A DNA stretch of 49,888 nucleotides from Kiritimatiellota bacterium (GTDB taxonomy: Bacteria; Verrucomicrobiota; Kiritimatiellia; RFP12; UBA1067). This document shows, piece by piece, positions 1 to 10,363 of the stretch (its first letter is position 1; the number at the start of each line of letters is the position of its first letter). The notes beneath the pieces are model-generated. The model made no database searches, had not been told where the DNA came from, and was given only the letters and a program-made list of their open reading frames with translations. The DNA lies in assembly GCA_009778475.1 (NCBI GenBank), contig WRJS01000014.1, forward strand, positions 1 to 49,888. Reading direction: 5' to 3'. The position numbers were made by a program, and so were the translations under genes.

Positions 1-3000
1 CCGCCGCAGGTCGTGGTGATGATGCGTTCGCCGGGGGCGAACGCGCTGGACATCGCCAAGACGATTGCCACGCCGCTGGAGGAGCAGATCAATGGCGTGG
101 AGGGGATGCTCTATATGTCCTCGGATTGCGATGACATGGGCAACTACGCGCTGACCGTCACGTTCGAGGTCGGCACGGATCTGAACATCAACATGGTGAA
201 GGTTCAGAACCGTATCGCGCAGGCGACGCCGCGCTTGCCCAAGGAGGCGGTGGACATGGGCGTCACGGTGGAGACGCGCTCGGCGGACATCATGGGCTTC
301 TTCTATGTGCAGTCGCCGAACGGGACGTACACGTCGCTGCAGATGAGCGATTACATTTTCAGCAACATCCGCCCGGAGTTGCTGCGCGTGCCGGGCGTGG
401 GCGGCGTGACGGTGTTCGGGGCGCGTAACAGTATGCGCATCTGGCTGGACGCGGACCGCATGAGCGCGATGGGCATGAGCGCCAACGAGGTCATCGGCGC
501 CATCCGCAGCCAGAACATCCAGGCCTCCGCCGGGGCGGTCGGCGCGGAGCCGGCGGACGGCTCGCAGCAGGTCTGGACGCTGACCGCGCAGGGGCGGCTG
601 GACAGCGTGGAGGACTTCGCGAACATCGTGGTGCGCCCGGCCAGCCGTGGGGCGCTGGTGCGCTTGGGCGACATTTCGCGCATCGAGTTCGGCGGCGACC
701 TCTACGGCATTTCCGCGCTCTACAACGGCGCGGCCTGCGCGCCGTTCGCGGTCAACCAGATGCCGGGCAGCAACGCCATCGACACCATGAAGGGCATTGA
801 GGACCAGTTGGCGCTGATTCAGGCGCGTATGCCCGACGACATGATCTGCCGCATCTCGTATGACGCGACGCGGTTCGTGAAAACCGCCATCACCGAGATT
901 GTCACGACGCTGCTGCTGACGTTCGCGCTGGTGGTGGCGGTGTGCTACCTGTTCCTGCAGGACTGGCGCGCGACGCTGATTCCGTCGCTGAGCATCCCCG
1001 TGTCGCTGCTCTCGACGTTCGCGGTGCTGATGGTCGCGGGCTACTCCATCAACATCCTGACGCTCTTCGCGCTGGTGCTGGCCATCGGCGTGGTGGTGGA
1101 CGACGCGATCGTGGTGGTGGAGCGCTCGCTCCACAACATCGAGACGCGCAAGATGCCGCCGCGCGAGGCCACCCTCATGGCCATGGAGGAGATCACCAGC
1201 GCGGTCATCGCGACCACCCTCGTGCTGATGGCTATCTTCGTGCCGGTGGGGTTCGTGGGCGGCATCTCGGGCAAGATTTACCAGCAGTTCGCGCTCACGC
1301 TCTCTGCGGCGGTCTGCTTCTCAACGCTGACCGCGCTGACGCTCAGCCCCGCGCTCTGCGCCATCCTGCTGCGCCATCAGGAGCCCATCCGCCGCGGGCC
1401 GCTCGCGTGGTTCAACGCCGTGCTGGACTGGTTCCGCAGGGGCTACGCCGCCATCGCCTCCACCGTCGCCAAGCGAAGCCTGCTGTCGCTGCTGATGCTG
1501 CTGGCGACCGCCGCCACGGCGGCATGGATTTTCCTCGTGACCCCCAAGGCCTACCTCCCCGACGAGGACCAGTCCGTGCTGTTCATCGACATGAGCCTGC
1601 CCGAGGGCGCGTCCCAAGCGCGCACGTCCGAGGTGGTGGCCGAGGTCTCGCGCATCGCCCGCGCGCAGGAGGGCGTGGACTGGGTGCTGTCCGTCGCGGG
1701 GCGCAGTTTCATGGGCGGCGCCGCCGAGAACGTCGGCCTGTTCGTCGTGGGGCTGAAACCGTGGGACGAGCGCACCACCACGAACCTGCACGTCAAGGCC
1801 ATCCAAGCGGCGACCAAGGCCAACCTCGCGCACCTCGTCGGCGCGACGATCAACATCATCACCCCCCCCGCCATCCCCGGCATCAGCGCCAACGGCGGCA
1901 TCGACGCGAACCTCCAGGCGTATGACGACCCCGACCCCCAGCGGCTCGAGGAAGCCATGCGCCCGTTCCTCGGCGGGCTGAGCGCCCTCCCCATGCTCGC
2001 CTTCTCCACCTACACCGCCCAGACGCCGCACCTGCGCCTGAAAGTGGACCGCACCAAATGCGAGATGTACAACGTCCCCGTCGCCACCCTCTTCGAGACC
2101 CTCCAGAACTACCTCGGCGCGCGCTACGTCAACGACATCAACCTCGGCACGCAGGTCAACATGGTCATGCTCCAGTCCGACGCGCCCTTCCGCGCCGCGC
2201 CCGACGACGTCCTGCGCCTGTACGTCCGCAGCCAGACCGGCGCGATGGTCCCCGTCGGCAGCCTCGTCGAACTCGAGACCGAACTCGCCCCGCGTCTCGT
2301 CAAACGCTTCAACCAATACCCCTGCGCCCCCATCATGGCCATCCCCTTCGTGCCCAGCGGCATGGCCATGGGGATGATCCGCGAGCAGGCCAAGACCCTG
2401 CCCCCCGGCTACGGCATCGCATGGTCCGGCCTGAGCTACCAAGAGGACAAGACCTCCGGCCAGGTCGGCATCCTGATGCTCGCCGCGCTGGTGTTCGGCT
2501 ACCTCTTCCTCGTCGCGCAGTTCGAGAGCTGGACCCTCCCCGGCGCGATCATGCTCTCGATCTTCGTCGCCACGGCCGGCGCGCTGATCGGCCTGCAGAT
2601 CTGGGGGCTGCCGCTGAGCATCTACGCGCAGCTGGGGCTGCTGCTGCTCGTCGGCCTCGCGAGCAAGAACGCCATCCTCATCGTCGAGTTCGCCCAATCG
2701 CGCCACGAGCAAGGCCTCTCCATCATCGCGGCCGCGGCCGACGGCACCAGCCAGCGCTACCGCGCCGTGCTGATGACCGCCTTCACCTTCATCCTCGGCG
2801 TGCTGCCGATGGTGTACGCCACGGGCGCGGGCTCCGCCAGCCGCGTCGCCATCGGCGTGACCGTTTACACCGGGATGCTCGCCGCCACCGTCGTGGGCAT
2901 CGTCCTCGTGCCGGGCCTGTACGGGATGCTCCAGCGCCTGCGCGAACGCGCCCACGCGCTCATCGGCAAACCCCTCGCCGAATCCGCGAACAACGCCGAC

Positions 3001-3024
3001 AGCGACGAGTGGAGCCACACATGA
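1..3024 (+). CDS. RND efflux transporter, inner-membrane permease (HAE1/AcrB type), 5'-truncated by the window edge
   Basis: Proton-driven drug or solute pump subunit of a tripartite envelope efflux complex. The frame is already open at base 1, so the gene starts outside the window; by comparison with AcrB only about 35 residues (first membrane helix and start of the porter domain) are missing. Visible landmarks are the MYMSS and MRIW porter-domain segments, YLFLQ..RATLIP after the first half-domain, the proton-relay acidic pair in VVVDDAIVVVER, and the second-half relay lysine in GLASKNAILIVEF. Both halves are intact to the stop. Membrane-fusion and outer-membrane partners would lie upstream and are not visible. 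The rsmE start codon overlaps its stop (ATGA). Substrate cannot be told. Confidence 0.95.
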   Translation, partial: PPQVVVMMRSPGANALDIAKTIATPLEEQINGVEGMLYMSSDCDDMGNYALTVTFEVGTDLNINMVKVQNRIAQATPRLPKEAVDMGVTVETRSADIMGFFYVQSPNGTYTSLQMSDYIFSNIRPELLRVPGVGGVTVFGARNSMRIWLDADRMSAMGMSANEVIGAIRSQNIQASAGAVGAEPADGSQQVWTLTAQGRLDSVEDFANIVVRPASRGALVRLGDISRIEFGGDLYGISALYNGAACAPFAVNQMPGSNAIDTMKGIEDQLALIQARMPDDMICRISYDATRFVKTAITEIVTTLLLTFALVVAVCYLFLQDWRATLIPSLSIPVSLLSTFAVLMVAGYSINILTLFALVLAIGVVVDDAIVVVERSLHNIETRKMPPREATLMAMEEITSAVIATTLVLMAIFVPVGFVGGISGKIYQQFALTLSAAVCFSTLTALTLSPALCAILLRHQEPIRRGPLAWFNAVLDWFRRGYAAIASTVAKRSLLSLLMLLATAATAAWIFLVTPKAYLPDEDQSVLFIDMSLPEGASQARTSEVVAEVSRIARAQEGVDWVLSVAGRSFMGGAAENVGLFVVGLKPWDERTTTNLHVKAIQAATKANLAHLVGATINIITPPAIPGISANGGIDANLQAYDDPDPQRLEEAMRPFLGGLSALPMLAFSTYTAQTPHLRLKVDRTKCEMYNVPVATLFETLQNYLGARYVNDINLGTQVNMVMLQSDAPFRAAPDDVLRLYVRSQTGAMVPVGSLVELETELAPRLVKRFNQYPCAPIMAIPFVPSGMAMGMIREQAKTLPPGYGIAWSGLSYQEDKTSGQVGILMLAALVFGYLFLVAQFESWTLPGAIMLSIFVATAGALIGLQIWGLPLSIYAQLGLLLLVGLASKNAILIVEFAQSRHEQGLSIIAAAADGTSQRYRAVLMTAFTFILGVLPMVYATGAGSASRVAIGVTVYTGMLAATVVGIVLVPGLYGMLQRLRERAHALIGKPLAESANNADSDEWSHT

Positions 3025-3746
3025 ACCGCATCCTCTTCTCAGGCGAGGGAGTCCCCCCCGGCGGCATCGTCATGCTGGCCGGCACCCGCGCCACGCATAT
3101 CCTCAACGTCCTGCGCGCGCAGGTGGGCGACCAGTTGAAGACGGGCTTCATCAACGGCCCCGTCGGCACGTCCCGCGTCATGCGCATAACCAACGACGCC
3201 GTGTGGCTCTCGACGTGCCACAACGAGACCGCGCCCGCGCCGTGGATCGACGTCATCCTCGCCGCGCCGCGCCCCAAGGTGATGAAGCGCCTCTGGTCGC
3301 AGTTCGCCGCGCTCGGCGTGGGGCGGATCGTCGTGGTGAACGCCTTCAAGGTCGAAAAGTCCTACTTCCACACCCAGTGGGTCACGCCGGAACACTACGC
3401 GCCGCTGCTGATCGAAGGCCTCATGCAGTCCGGCACGTCGCAGGTGCCGGAGGTGCACGTCAAGGAGCGCTTCAAGCCGTTTGTCGAGGACGAGCTCGAC
3501 GCGCTGTTCCCCGACTCCCTGCGCCTGCTCGCGCACCCGGACCCGGATGAGGACGGCGCCACCGCGCTCCCCGAGCCCCCCCAAGGCCGCCGCCCCCTGC
3601 TGGCCATCGGCCCCGAAGGCGGGTGGATCGACTACGAGCTGGAGATGCTCACCGCCAAAGGCTTCATCCCCTTCTCCCTCGGCCCGCGCACCCTCCGCAC
3701 CGACACCGCCGCCATCGCCCTCATCGCCACCCTCATGGCGAAATGA
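3021..3746 (+). CDS. rsmE: 16S rRNA (uracil1498-N3)-methyltransferase RsmE
   Basis: SPOUT-class methyltransferase that makes m3U1498 in 16S rRNA. The 241-residue length fits the family (about 240). The AdoMet-binding trefoil knot is clear near the C-terminus: IGPEGGW followed by SLGPRTLRTDTAAI. The N-terminal PUA-like domain has the usual THILNVLRAQVGD segment. The ATG at 3021 overlaps the stop of the RND permease by 4 bp (ATGA), suggesting translational coupling, although the functions are unrelated. A longer reading frame runs upstream through the RND gene, but family length and homology place the start here. Confidence 0.93.
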   Translation: MNRILFSGEGVPPGGIVMLAGTRATHILNVLRAQVGDQLKTGFINGPVGTSRVMRITNDAVWLSTCHNETAPAPWIDVILAAPRPKVMKRLWSQFAALGVGRIVVVNAFKVEKSYFHTQWVTPEHYAPLLIEGLMQSGTSQVPEVHVKERFKPFVEDELDALFPDSLRLLAHPDPDEDGATALPEPPQGRRPLLAIGPEGGWIDYELEMLTAKGFIPFSLGPRTLRTDTAAIALIATLMAK

Positions 3747-3892
3747 TTTTTTGACAGGATGAACAGGATGAAGATGAAACGTCAAAAGCCAAGGTTTTGC
3801 GCCTCTGCGAAAACATCTCCCAGGACATTCTCCCAGAGCGCATCAACTTGGACATTCCTTGTTGAATGTTGGATATTCAGAAAGGCTTCCCC

Positions 3893-4330
3893 ATGCTGAC
3901 CGTCTCCAAAGAATGCCGCTTCGACGCCGCCCACGTCCTGACCAACCACGCCGGGCACTGCAAGAACCTCCACGGCCACACCTACCGCCTCATCGTCGAG
4001 GTCGCCGAAAGCGCGGCCGCCAGCGACATGGTGATGGACTTCAAGGATTTGAAGCAGGTCCTGCGCGACGTCATCCTCGCGCGCTTCGACCACGCCTTCC
4101 TGTACGACGAGACCAGCGCGGTCGAATGCGACATCGCCGGGACGATCGCCCGCCACGACATGCGCCGCGTGCCGCTGCCCTTCCGCACCACAGCCGAAAA
4201 CCTCGCCCGCCACTTCTTCCGCGAACTCGCCCCCCACGTCAACGTCCTCGCCGTCCACCTCTACGAAACCCCCGAGTCCTGCGCGACCTACCGCAATTGC
4301 CGGGAGCGCAGGGCTTCCGCCCTGCAATGA
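3893..4330 (+). CDS. queD: 6-carboxy-tetrahydropterin synthase (QueD/PTPS family) with a repeat-derived C-terminal tail
   Basis: Converts dihydroneopterin triphosphate to 6-carboxytetrahydropterin in queuosine/7-deazaguanine synthesis. Zinc ligands are visible in FDAAH and in HGHTY, and the catalytic cysteine in CKNLHGH. The FDHAFL segment and the ETPES motif near the end are typical. I use the ATG at 3893, seven bases after AAAGG; an in-frame ATG at 3866 would add nine residues with no family support. After the normal end (ETPESCATY) the protein runs on for about a dozen residues (RNCRERRASALQ) encoded by the dispersed palindrome at 4302-4325, so the original stop seems to have been replaced by repeat sequence. 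No other queuosine genes are nearby. Confidence 0.9.
   Translation: MLTVSKECRFDAAHVLTNHAGHCKNLHGHTYRLIVEVAESAAASDMVMDFKDLKQVLRDVILARFDHAFLYDETSAVECDIAGTIARHDMRRVPLPFRTTAENLARHFFRELAPHVNVLAVHLYETPESCATYRNCRERRASALQ
4302..4325 (+). repeat. Palindrome arm (GGGAGCGCAGGGC family), copy in the queD 3' end
   Basis: A 24-base unit identical to both arms of the inverted repeat at 39085-39145. It begins GGGAGCGCAGGGCTTCC and ends CGCCCTGC, and itself contains the near-palindromic core GCAGGGC..GCCCTGC. Here it is translated as the last residues of QueD, and the queD stop lies two bases beyond it. Confidence 0.85.
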
Positions 4331-4344
4331 GGAATTCGAAAAAT

Positions 4345-4376
4345 ATGGAGTGCGGCGGAAAGCCACCGCACTCCAT
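4345..4376. repeat. Hairpin repeat of the ATGGAGTGCGGCGG family
   Basis: ATGGAGTGCGG and CCGCACTCCAT are perfect complements around a short GC-rich centre. The same motif recurs as half or variant copies at 6645, 19743 and 42224, and its right flank (GATGACAAC) resembles the GTGACAACATCAAG flank of the copies near 6711 and 25872. It may also act as a terminator for queD, but no T-tract follows. Confidence 0.7.
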
Positions 4377-4433
4377 AGATGACAACCCAAAGTCAATCTG
4401 CTAGAGCGGAATTTCCATGCCCACCTGTGGCGC

Positions 4434-4462
4434 TTGACAGGCAACCCAAGGTATAGTATGGT
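4434..4462 (+). promoter_or_regulatory. Sigma-70-type promoter
   Basis: TTGACA, a 17-base spacer and TATGGT. The predicted start of transcription is near 4469. It could drive the small ORF at 4476 and the ABC exporter at 4640. Confidence 0.6.
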
Positions 4463-4475
4463 AATGGATGTTCTT

Positions 4476-4607
4476 ATGAAAAAGCAGAAGGTTTATTTGG
4501 AGACCGCCTTGTCCGGTTCCTGTTTTGACAAGGGCTGGGATGCCGGTGCGGATACCGTGGGGTTGTTCACGGGAATCGCGGAGGGCATATCCGGCGTGTT
4601 CAAATGA
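4476..4607 (+). CDS. Possible small protein, 43 aa, unknown
   Basis: Short open frame beginning MKKQKVYLETALSG and ending EGISGVFK, directly after a good promoter. The predicted transcription start is only about 7 bases before the ATG, so translation would be nearly leaderless; no Shine-Dalgarno is seen (an in-frame ATG at 4464 would precede the transcription start). It has a glycine-rich, mildly hydrophobic C-terminal half. No family recognised. The arrangement (strong promoter plus tiny ORF starting MKK) is like the two small ORFs at 39305 and 39695, but the sequences are not similar beyond the start. It may equally be untranslated leader of the exporter mRNA. Confidence 0.35.
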   Translation: MKKQKVYLETALSGSCFDKGWDAGADTVGLFTGIAEGISGVFK

Positions 4608-4639
4608 CAAAATAGCGCGAGGGAGTTTCAAACGCAAAT

Positions 4640-6586
<1,947 letters not shown>

Positions 6587-6642
6587 GGGGCTGCAACATA
6601 CAGATAACGATACACGAATGCAAAGACAAAGGCGACCCCGAC

Positions 6643-6732
6643 AATATGGCGTGCGGAGGCGGTATGCGTCCCCCCCCAAAAAAAAGGGGGGGGGTGCCAC
6701 ACTCCATATATGTGACAACATCAAGTTAAATG
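6643..6732. repeat. Composite repeat with a C8-A8-G9 tract, in the 6587-6878 intergenic region
   Basis: Starts with ATGGCGTGCGGAGG, contains eight C, eight A and nine G in a row at 6670-6694 (a potential hairpin), closes with CACACTCCATATATG, and continues into TGTGACAACATCAAGTTAAA, which recurs at 25871-25890. The outer ATGG..CCAT arms match the hairpin family at 4345. The rest of the intergenic region holds only the promoter listed next. Confidence 0.6.
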
Positions 6733-6805
6733 ACCACAAGCCCCAGTCCCTGTTCTCTCCGGGGGTGATTCATTTAATATTGGAATCTCCAAAGCCTGAT
6801 TTTGA

Positions 6806-6834
6806 TTGACAGGGTGGTGCGATTACTGTACATT
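6806..6834 (+). promoter_or_regulatory. Sigma-70-type promoter of the antitoxin/RhuM-Fic pair
   Basis: TTGACA, a 17-base spacer and TACATT, about 45 bases before the antitoxin ATG. Confidence 0.6.
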
Positions 6835-6878
6835 TTCATCCGTTCATCACTCATTGTCAACTTTTAGTTTTTTTCGTT

Positions 6879-7196
6879 ATGGCTACGATACAAGTCCGCG
6901 TGGATGACGGCATGAAGGCGGCGGCGGATGCGCTTTTTGAAAGCCTTGGACTCGACACGTCCACGGCAATGCGGATGTTCATTGCCGCCGCCGTGGACAA
7001 CCGCGGCATACCGTTCGATGTCAGAAAAACACGCAAGCGTATTGAAGTCAACGATGGCTTTGGCTCGTACATCTGCGAAGATGGGAATTTTCATGACTAC
7101 AGCAAGCTCAAGCCCAAGCTGGATGCAGCCGCCAAGGAAACGATCGGACCGTTCAACTCCGTCGATGGGCTGATGAAGAGCCTCAATGATGCGTAA
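6879..7196 (+). CDS. RelB/DinJ-family antitoxin
   Basis: Protein of 105 residues. The first 50 are a ribbon-helix-helix of the RelB/DinJ type: MATIQVRVDD, then MKAAADALFESLGLD, then STAMRMFIAAAVDNRGIPF, a pattern of that family. The C-terminal half should bind and neutralise the partner. It overlaps the next gene by 11 bp, as toxin-antitoxin pairs often do. DinJ proteins usually pair with YafQ/RelE-type RNases; here the downstream gene is a RhuM-Fic/Doc protein, an unusual partner. It likely autoregulates the promoter at 6806. Confidence 0.8.
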   Translation: MATIQVRVDDGMKAAADALFESLGLDTSTAMRMFIAAAVDNRGIPFDVRKTRKRIEVNDGFGSYICEDGNFHDYSKLKPKLDAAAKETIGPFNSVDGLMKSLNDA

Positions 7197-8193
7197 ATCA
7201 ACGAAAAAAGCCCTTGCCGTCCGTGAAGCCCCAGTTGGCTACAACGCCAGTGCCGTCGTGCTGTACCAGGCGGCGAACGGCAGGGTTGACCTGAGCGTCC
7301 GCTTGGAGCAGAACACCCTCTGGCTGAATCAGCATCAGATGGCTGAATTGTTCGACGTTGGGCAGAGCGCAATTGCCAAGCATATCCGCAACATCTTTGA
7401 AATAGGTGAGTTAGACAAAAATTCAGTTTATTCCAAATTGGCATATACTGCCCTCGACGGGAAAATTTACCAAACTGGATATTACAACCTCGACATGATC
7501 ATCTCCGTCGGGTATCGCGTCAACTCGGTGCGCGGGACGCAGTTCCGCATCTGGGCGACGCAGGTGCTGCGCGACCACATTTTGAAGGGGTGCTCCATCA
7601 ATGAGCGACGGTTGAAGGAGTTGCGCCAGTCCATCCGGTTGGTCGCGAACGTGCTGGAACATTATGATGTCACGACCGATCAGGCGAAAGCCATCATCCA
7701 GGTCGTGGTGGACTATGAGAAGGCGCTCGACATCCTTGACGATTACGACCACCAGCGCGTGCGCCCTGCCGGGTGCGCCCGTTCCGAGGCGCAAGGCATC
7801 GGCTACGACGAGGCGTTGAAGGTCATCGCCCAGATGCGCGAGAAGTTCGGCGGCTCGGAATTGTTCGGGCGCGAGAAGGACAACAGCCTGCAAGGCTCCC
7901 TCGCGGCCGTGATGCAGTCGTTCGGCGGGCAGGACGTTTACCCGTCGAAGGAGGAGAAGGCGGCGCACCTGCTGTATTTCCTCGTCAAGAACCATTCGTT
8001 CGTGGACGGCAACAAGCGCATCGCCGCGACGCTCTTCCTATGGTTCCTCGAGAAGAACCGCCTCATGTTCCGCGAGGACGGGACGCGGCGCATCGCGGAG
8101 AACGCGCTTGTCGCCATCACCCTGATGATCGCGGAGAGCAAGCCCGCCGAGAAAGAAACCATTTGCCAGCTGGTCACGCACCTGATCGCGTGA
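7186..8193 (+). CDS. RhuM-family protein fused to a Fic/Doc domain, probable toxin
   Basis: 335 residues. The N-terminal RhuM (virulence-associated) domain is recognised by NTLWLNQHQMAELFDV, SVYSKLAYTALDGK, YYNLDMIISVGYRVNS and GTQFRIWATQVL, with a helix-turn-helix-like start. From about residue 200 a Fic/Doc fold follows, with the catalytic loop HSFVDGNKR starting at His270; Fic enzymes AMPylate and Doc phosphorylates targets, and the DGNKR ending is closer to Doc (xxNKR) than to classic Fic (GNGR). Two adjacent ATGs (7186, 7189) are both possible. The overlap with the upstream antitoxin gene suggests a toxin-antitoxin operon. Target and chemistry are unknown. Confidence 0.82.
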   Translation: MMRKSTKKALAVREAPVGYNASAVVLYQAANGRVDLSVRLEQNTLWLNQHQMAELFDVGQSAIAKHIRNIFEIGELDKNSVYSKLAYTALDGKIYQTGYYNLDMIISVGYRVNSVRGTQFRIWATQVLRDHILKGCSINERRLKELRQSIRLVANVLEHYDVTTDQAKAIIQVVVDYEKALDILDDYDHQRVRPAGCARSEAQGIGYDEALKVIAQMREKFGGSELFGREKDNSLQGSLAAVMQSFGGQDVYPSKEEKAAHLLYFLVKNHSFVDGNKRIAATLFLWFLEKNRLMFREDGTRRIAENALVAITLMIAESKPAEKETICQLVTHLIA

Positions 8194-8209
8194 CGGAGGA
8201 TTGATTGCC

Positions 8210-10342
8210 ATGCCAAAGAAGCAAAAGCCGAAACAGAAGATTGATAACGCGGTCGAGCCGCCGAGTTTGTTTGACAACATGGAGATGCTTGCCGCGCCGG
8301 CCGTTGCGCCGGAGGTCGCCCCCGCGGAGGACGGCGAGGGCGGCGGTACGGAGGCGCAACCGCTGCACATCCATTCCGGGCATGGGGGCGTGGGGCCGCT
8401 GCGGGAGCTTGTCAACGACAACTTCCTCCAGTTCGCGTCCTACACGATCTGCAACCGCGCTATCCCGACGGTCGAGGACGGGCTCAAGCCCGTGCAGCGG
8501 CGCATCATGCACTCGCTTTGGGAGAAGGACGACGGGCGTTTCATCAAGGTCGCGAACGTGGTCGGCCACACTATGCAGTACCACCCGCACGGCGACGCGT
8601 CCATCGGCGACGCAATCGTGAACCTCGTCAACAAGCGTTACCTCATCGAGGGGCAGGGCAACTACGGTAACCTCTTCACGGGCGACCCCGCCGCCGCCGC
8701 GCGCTACATCGAGTGCCGCCTGACCGAGCTGGCGCGTGACGAGATTTTCAACCCCAAGCTCACCGCCTACATCCCGAGCTACGACGGGCGCAACAAGGAG
8801 CCCGTCCTGCTGCCCTCCAAGCTGCCGCTCCTGCTGATGCTCGGCGCGGACGGTATCGCCGTCGGGCTCGCGACCTCCATCCTGCCGCACAACTTCATCG
8901 AGCTGCTCAAAGCCCAGGTCGCCATCATCCAAGGCAAGAACCCCCGCAGGCTCTACCCCGACTTCCAGACCGGCGGCACCATCGACGTCAAGGACTACGC
9001 CGACGGCATCGGCAAGATCAAAATCCGCGCCGTCATCGAGCCGCGCCAGAGCAACAAGCTCGCCATCACCGCGCTGCCGTGGGGCAAGACCACCGAATCG
9101 CTCATCGGCGACATCGAGGAGGCCATCAAGAAAAAGAAAGTCCCCGTCCGCGAGATCAACGACTACACCGCCGAGAAGGTCGAGATCGAGCTCATCCTCT
9201 CCACCGGCGCCACGCAGGAGCAGGCCACCAAGGCCCTCTACGCCTTCACCGCCTGCGAGACCACCGTCTCCAGCCGCCCCGTCATGCTCCACCGCAACCG
9301 CCCCACCGAGATGACCGTCTCCGAGCTCCTGCGCGCCAACACCGAACAGCTCCTCCACCTCCTCAAACGCGAACTCGAGATACGCCTCGCCGAACTCGAC
9401 GACCTCTTCCACGACAAGACCCTCGAGCAGATATTCATCGAGAACCGCATCTACAAACGCATCGAAGAGCAGACCACCTACGAGGCCGTCCAGCAGGCCG
9501 TCCTCGACGGCTTCAAGCCCCACCGCAAACTCCTCCGCCGCGACATCACCCCCGACGACGTCGAAAAGCTCCTGCAAATCCGCATCCGCCGCATCTCCCG
9601 CTACGACATCGAGAAAAACCGCCAAGAGATACAAGGCATCCTCAAAGAAGAGCGCGACACCCGCCACAACCTCAAACACCTCAGTGACCACGCCATCGCC
9701 TACCTCAACGCCCTCATCGACAAGCACAAGAAACGCTACCCCCGCCTCACCAAAATCAACGACGACGCCTTCGAGGAAATCGAAGTCCGCGAGCTCACCG
9801 CCTCCGAGCTCACCATCAAAATCGACCGCGACAACGGCTACCTCGGCACCGACATCCGCGGCGGCGAAGAGCTCTTCAAATGCTCCTCCCTCGACAAGCT
9901 CCTCATCGTCTGGCGCGACGGCCGCTACAAGATGCTCCCGCCCCCCGACAAATGCTTCGTGGACAAAAACTACATCTACTGCCGCCTCTACGACCGCGAC
10001 AAAGAGTTCACCGCCATCTACACCGAACCCCACTACGGCTTCACCTACATCAAACGCTTCAGCTTCGGCGGCCTCATCCAGAACAAAGACTACCGCCTCG
10101 CGCCCGAGAAGAGCGACCTGCTCCTGCTCGAAGAGGGGACGCCCGAATCCGTCTTTGTCAAATACAAGCCCGCCAAGAGCCAGCGCATCCACCAGCAGGA
10201 ATTCACCCCCTCCGACGTGCTGGTGAAAGGCGTCAGCGCGCGCGGCATCCAGATGACCTCCAAAGACATCTCCCGCCTCACCACCAAGAAACCCTCCTGG
10301 TGGAACGACGACGAGGCGCCCCCCAAAGGCGTGTTCACATAG
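8210..10342 (+). CDS. Type IIA DNA topoisomerase A subunit (ParC/GyrA-like)
   Basis: Breaks and rejoins DNA in topoisomerase IV or gyrase together with a B subunit not present in the window. Core motifs are VEDGLKPVQRRIMHSLWE, HPHGD and GNYGNLFTGDPAAAARY, with the catalytic tyrosine at residue 166, then the tower and coiled-coil helices and a short C-terminal region (710 residues in total), shorter than E. coli GyrA with its full beta-pinwheel. A 50-residue low-complexity N-terminal extension precedes the core. The ATG at 8210 lies nine bases after GGAGGA; the TTG at 8201 abuts that site and is unlikely. The Bacteroidetes/PVC topoisomerase IV A type fits best. Confidence 0.9.
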   Translation: MPKKQKPKQKIDNAVEPPSLFDNMEMLAAPAVAPEVAPAEDGEGGGTEAQPLHIHSGHGGVGPLRELVNDNFLQFASYTICNRAIPTVEDGLKPVQRRIMHSLWEKDDGRFIKVANVVGHTMQYHPHGDASIGDAIVNLVNKRYLIEGQGNYGNLFTGDPAAAARYIECRLTELARDEIFNPKLTAYIPSYDGRNKEPVLLPSKLPLLLMLGADGIAVGLATSILPHNFIELLKAQVAIIQGKNPRRLYPDFQTGGTIDVKDYADGIGKIKIRAVIEPRQSNKLAITALPWGKTTESLIGDIEEAIKKKKVPVREINDYTAEKVEIELILSTGATQEQATKALYAFTACETTVSSRPVMLHRNRPTEMTVSELLRANTEQLLHLLKRELEIRLAELDDLFHDKTLEQIFIENRIYKRIEEQTTYEAVQQAVLDGFKPHRKLLRRDITPDDVEKLLQIRIRRISRYDIEKNRQEIQGILKEERDTRHNLKHLSDHAIAYLNALIDKHKKRYPRLTKINDDAFEEIEVRELTASELTIKIDRDNGYLGTDIRGGEELFKCSSLDKLLIVWRDGRYKMLPPPDKCFVDKNYIYCRLYDRDKEFTAIYTEPHYGFTYIKRFSFGGLIQNKDYRLAPEKSDLLLLEEGTPESVFVKYKPAKSQRIHQQEFTPSDVLVKGVSARGIQMTSKDISRLTTKKPSWWNDDEAPPKGVFT

Positions 10343-10363
10343 GCGGTTCCCTTAGCCCCTGCC

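Noticed and set aside
7760-7800. Further in-frame repeat insertion in the RhuM-Fic protein (PAGCARSEAQGIG)
   Set aside because: The DNA shows no clear palindrome and the segment may be a normal linker between the two domains.
8174-10192. 672-codon open frame on the minus strand
   Set aside because: It is the antisense shadow of the topoisomerase A gene, with low-complexity Val/Asp/Glu/Leu composition typical of GC-rich codon mirrors. Similar long frames opposite the RND pump, the TGS kinase, the TonB receptor and iorA were rejected for the same reason.
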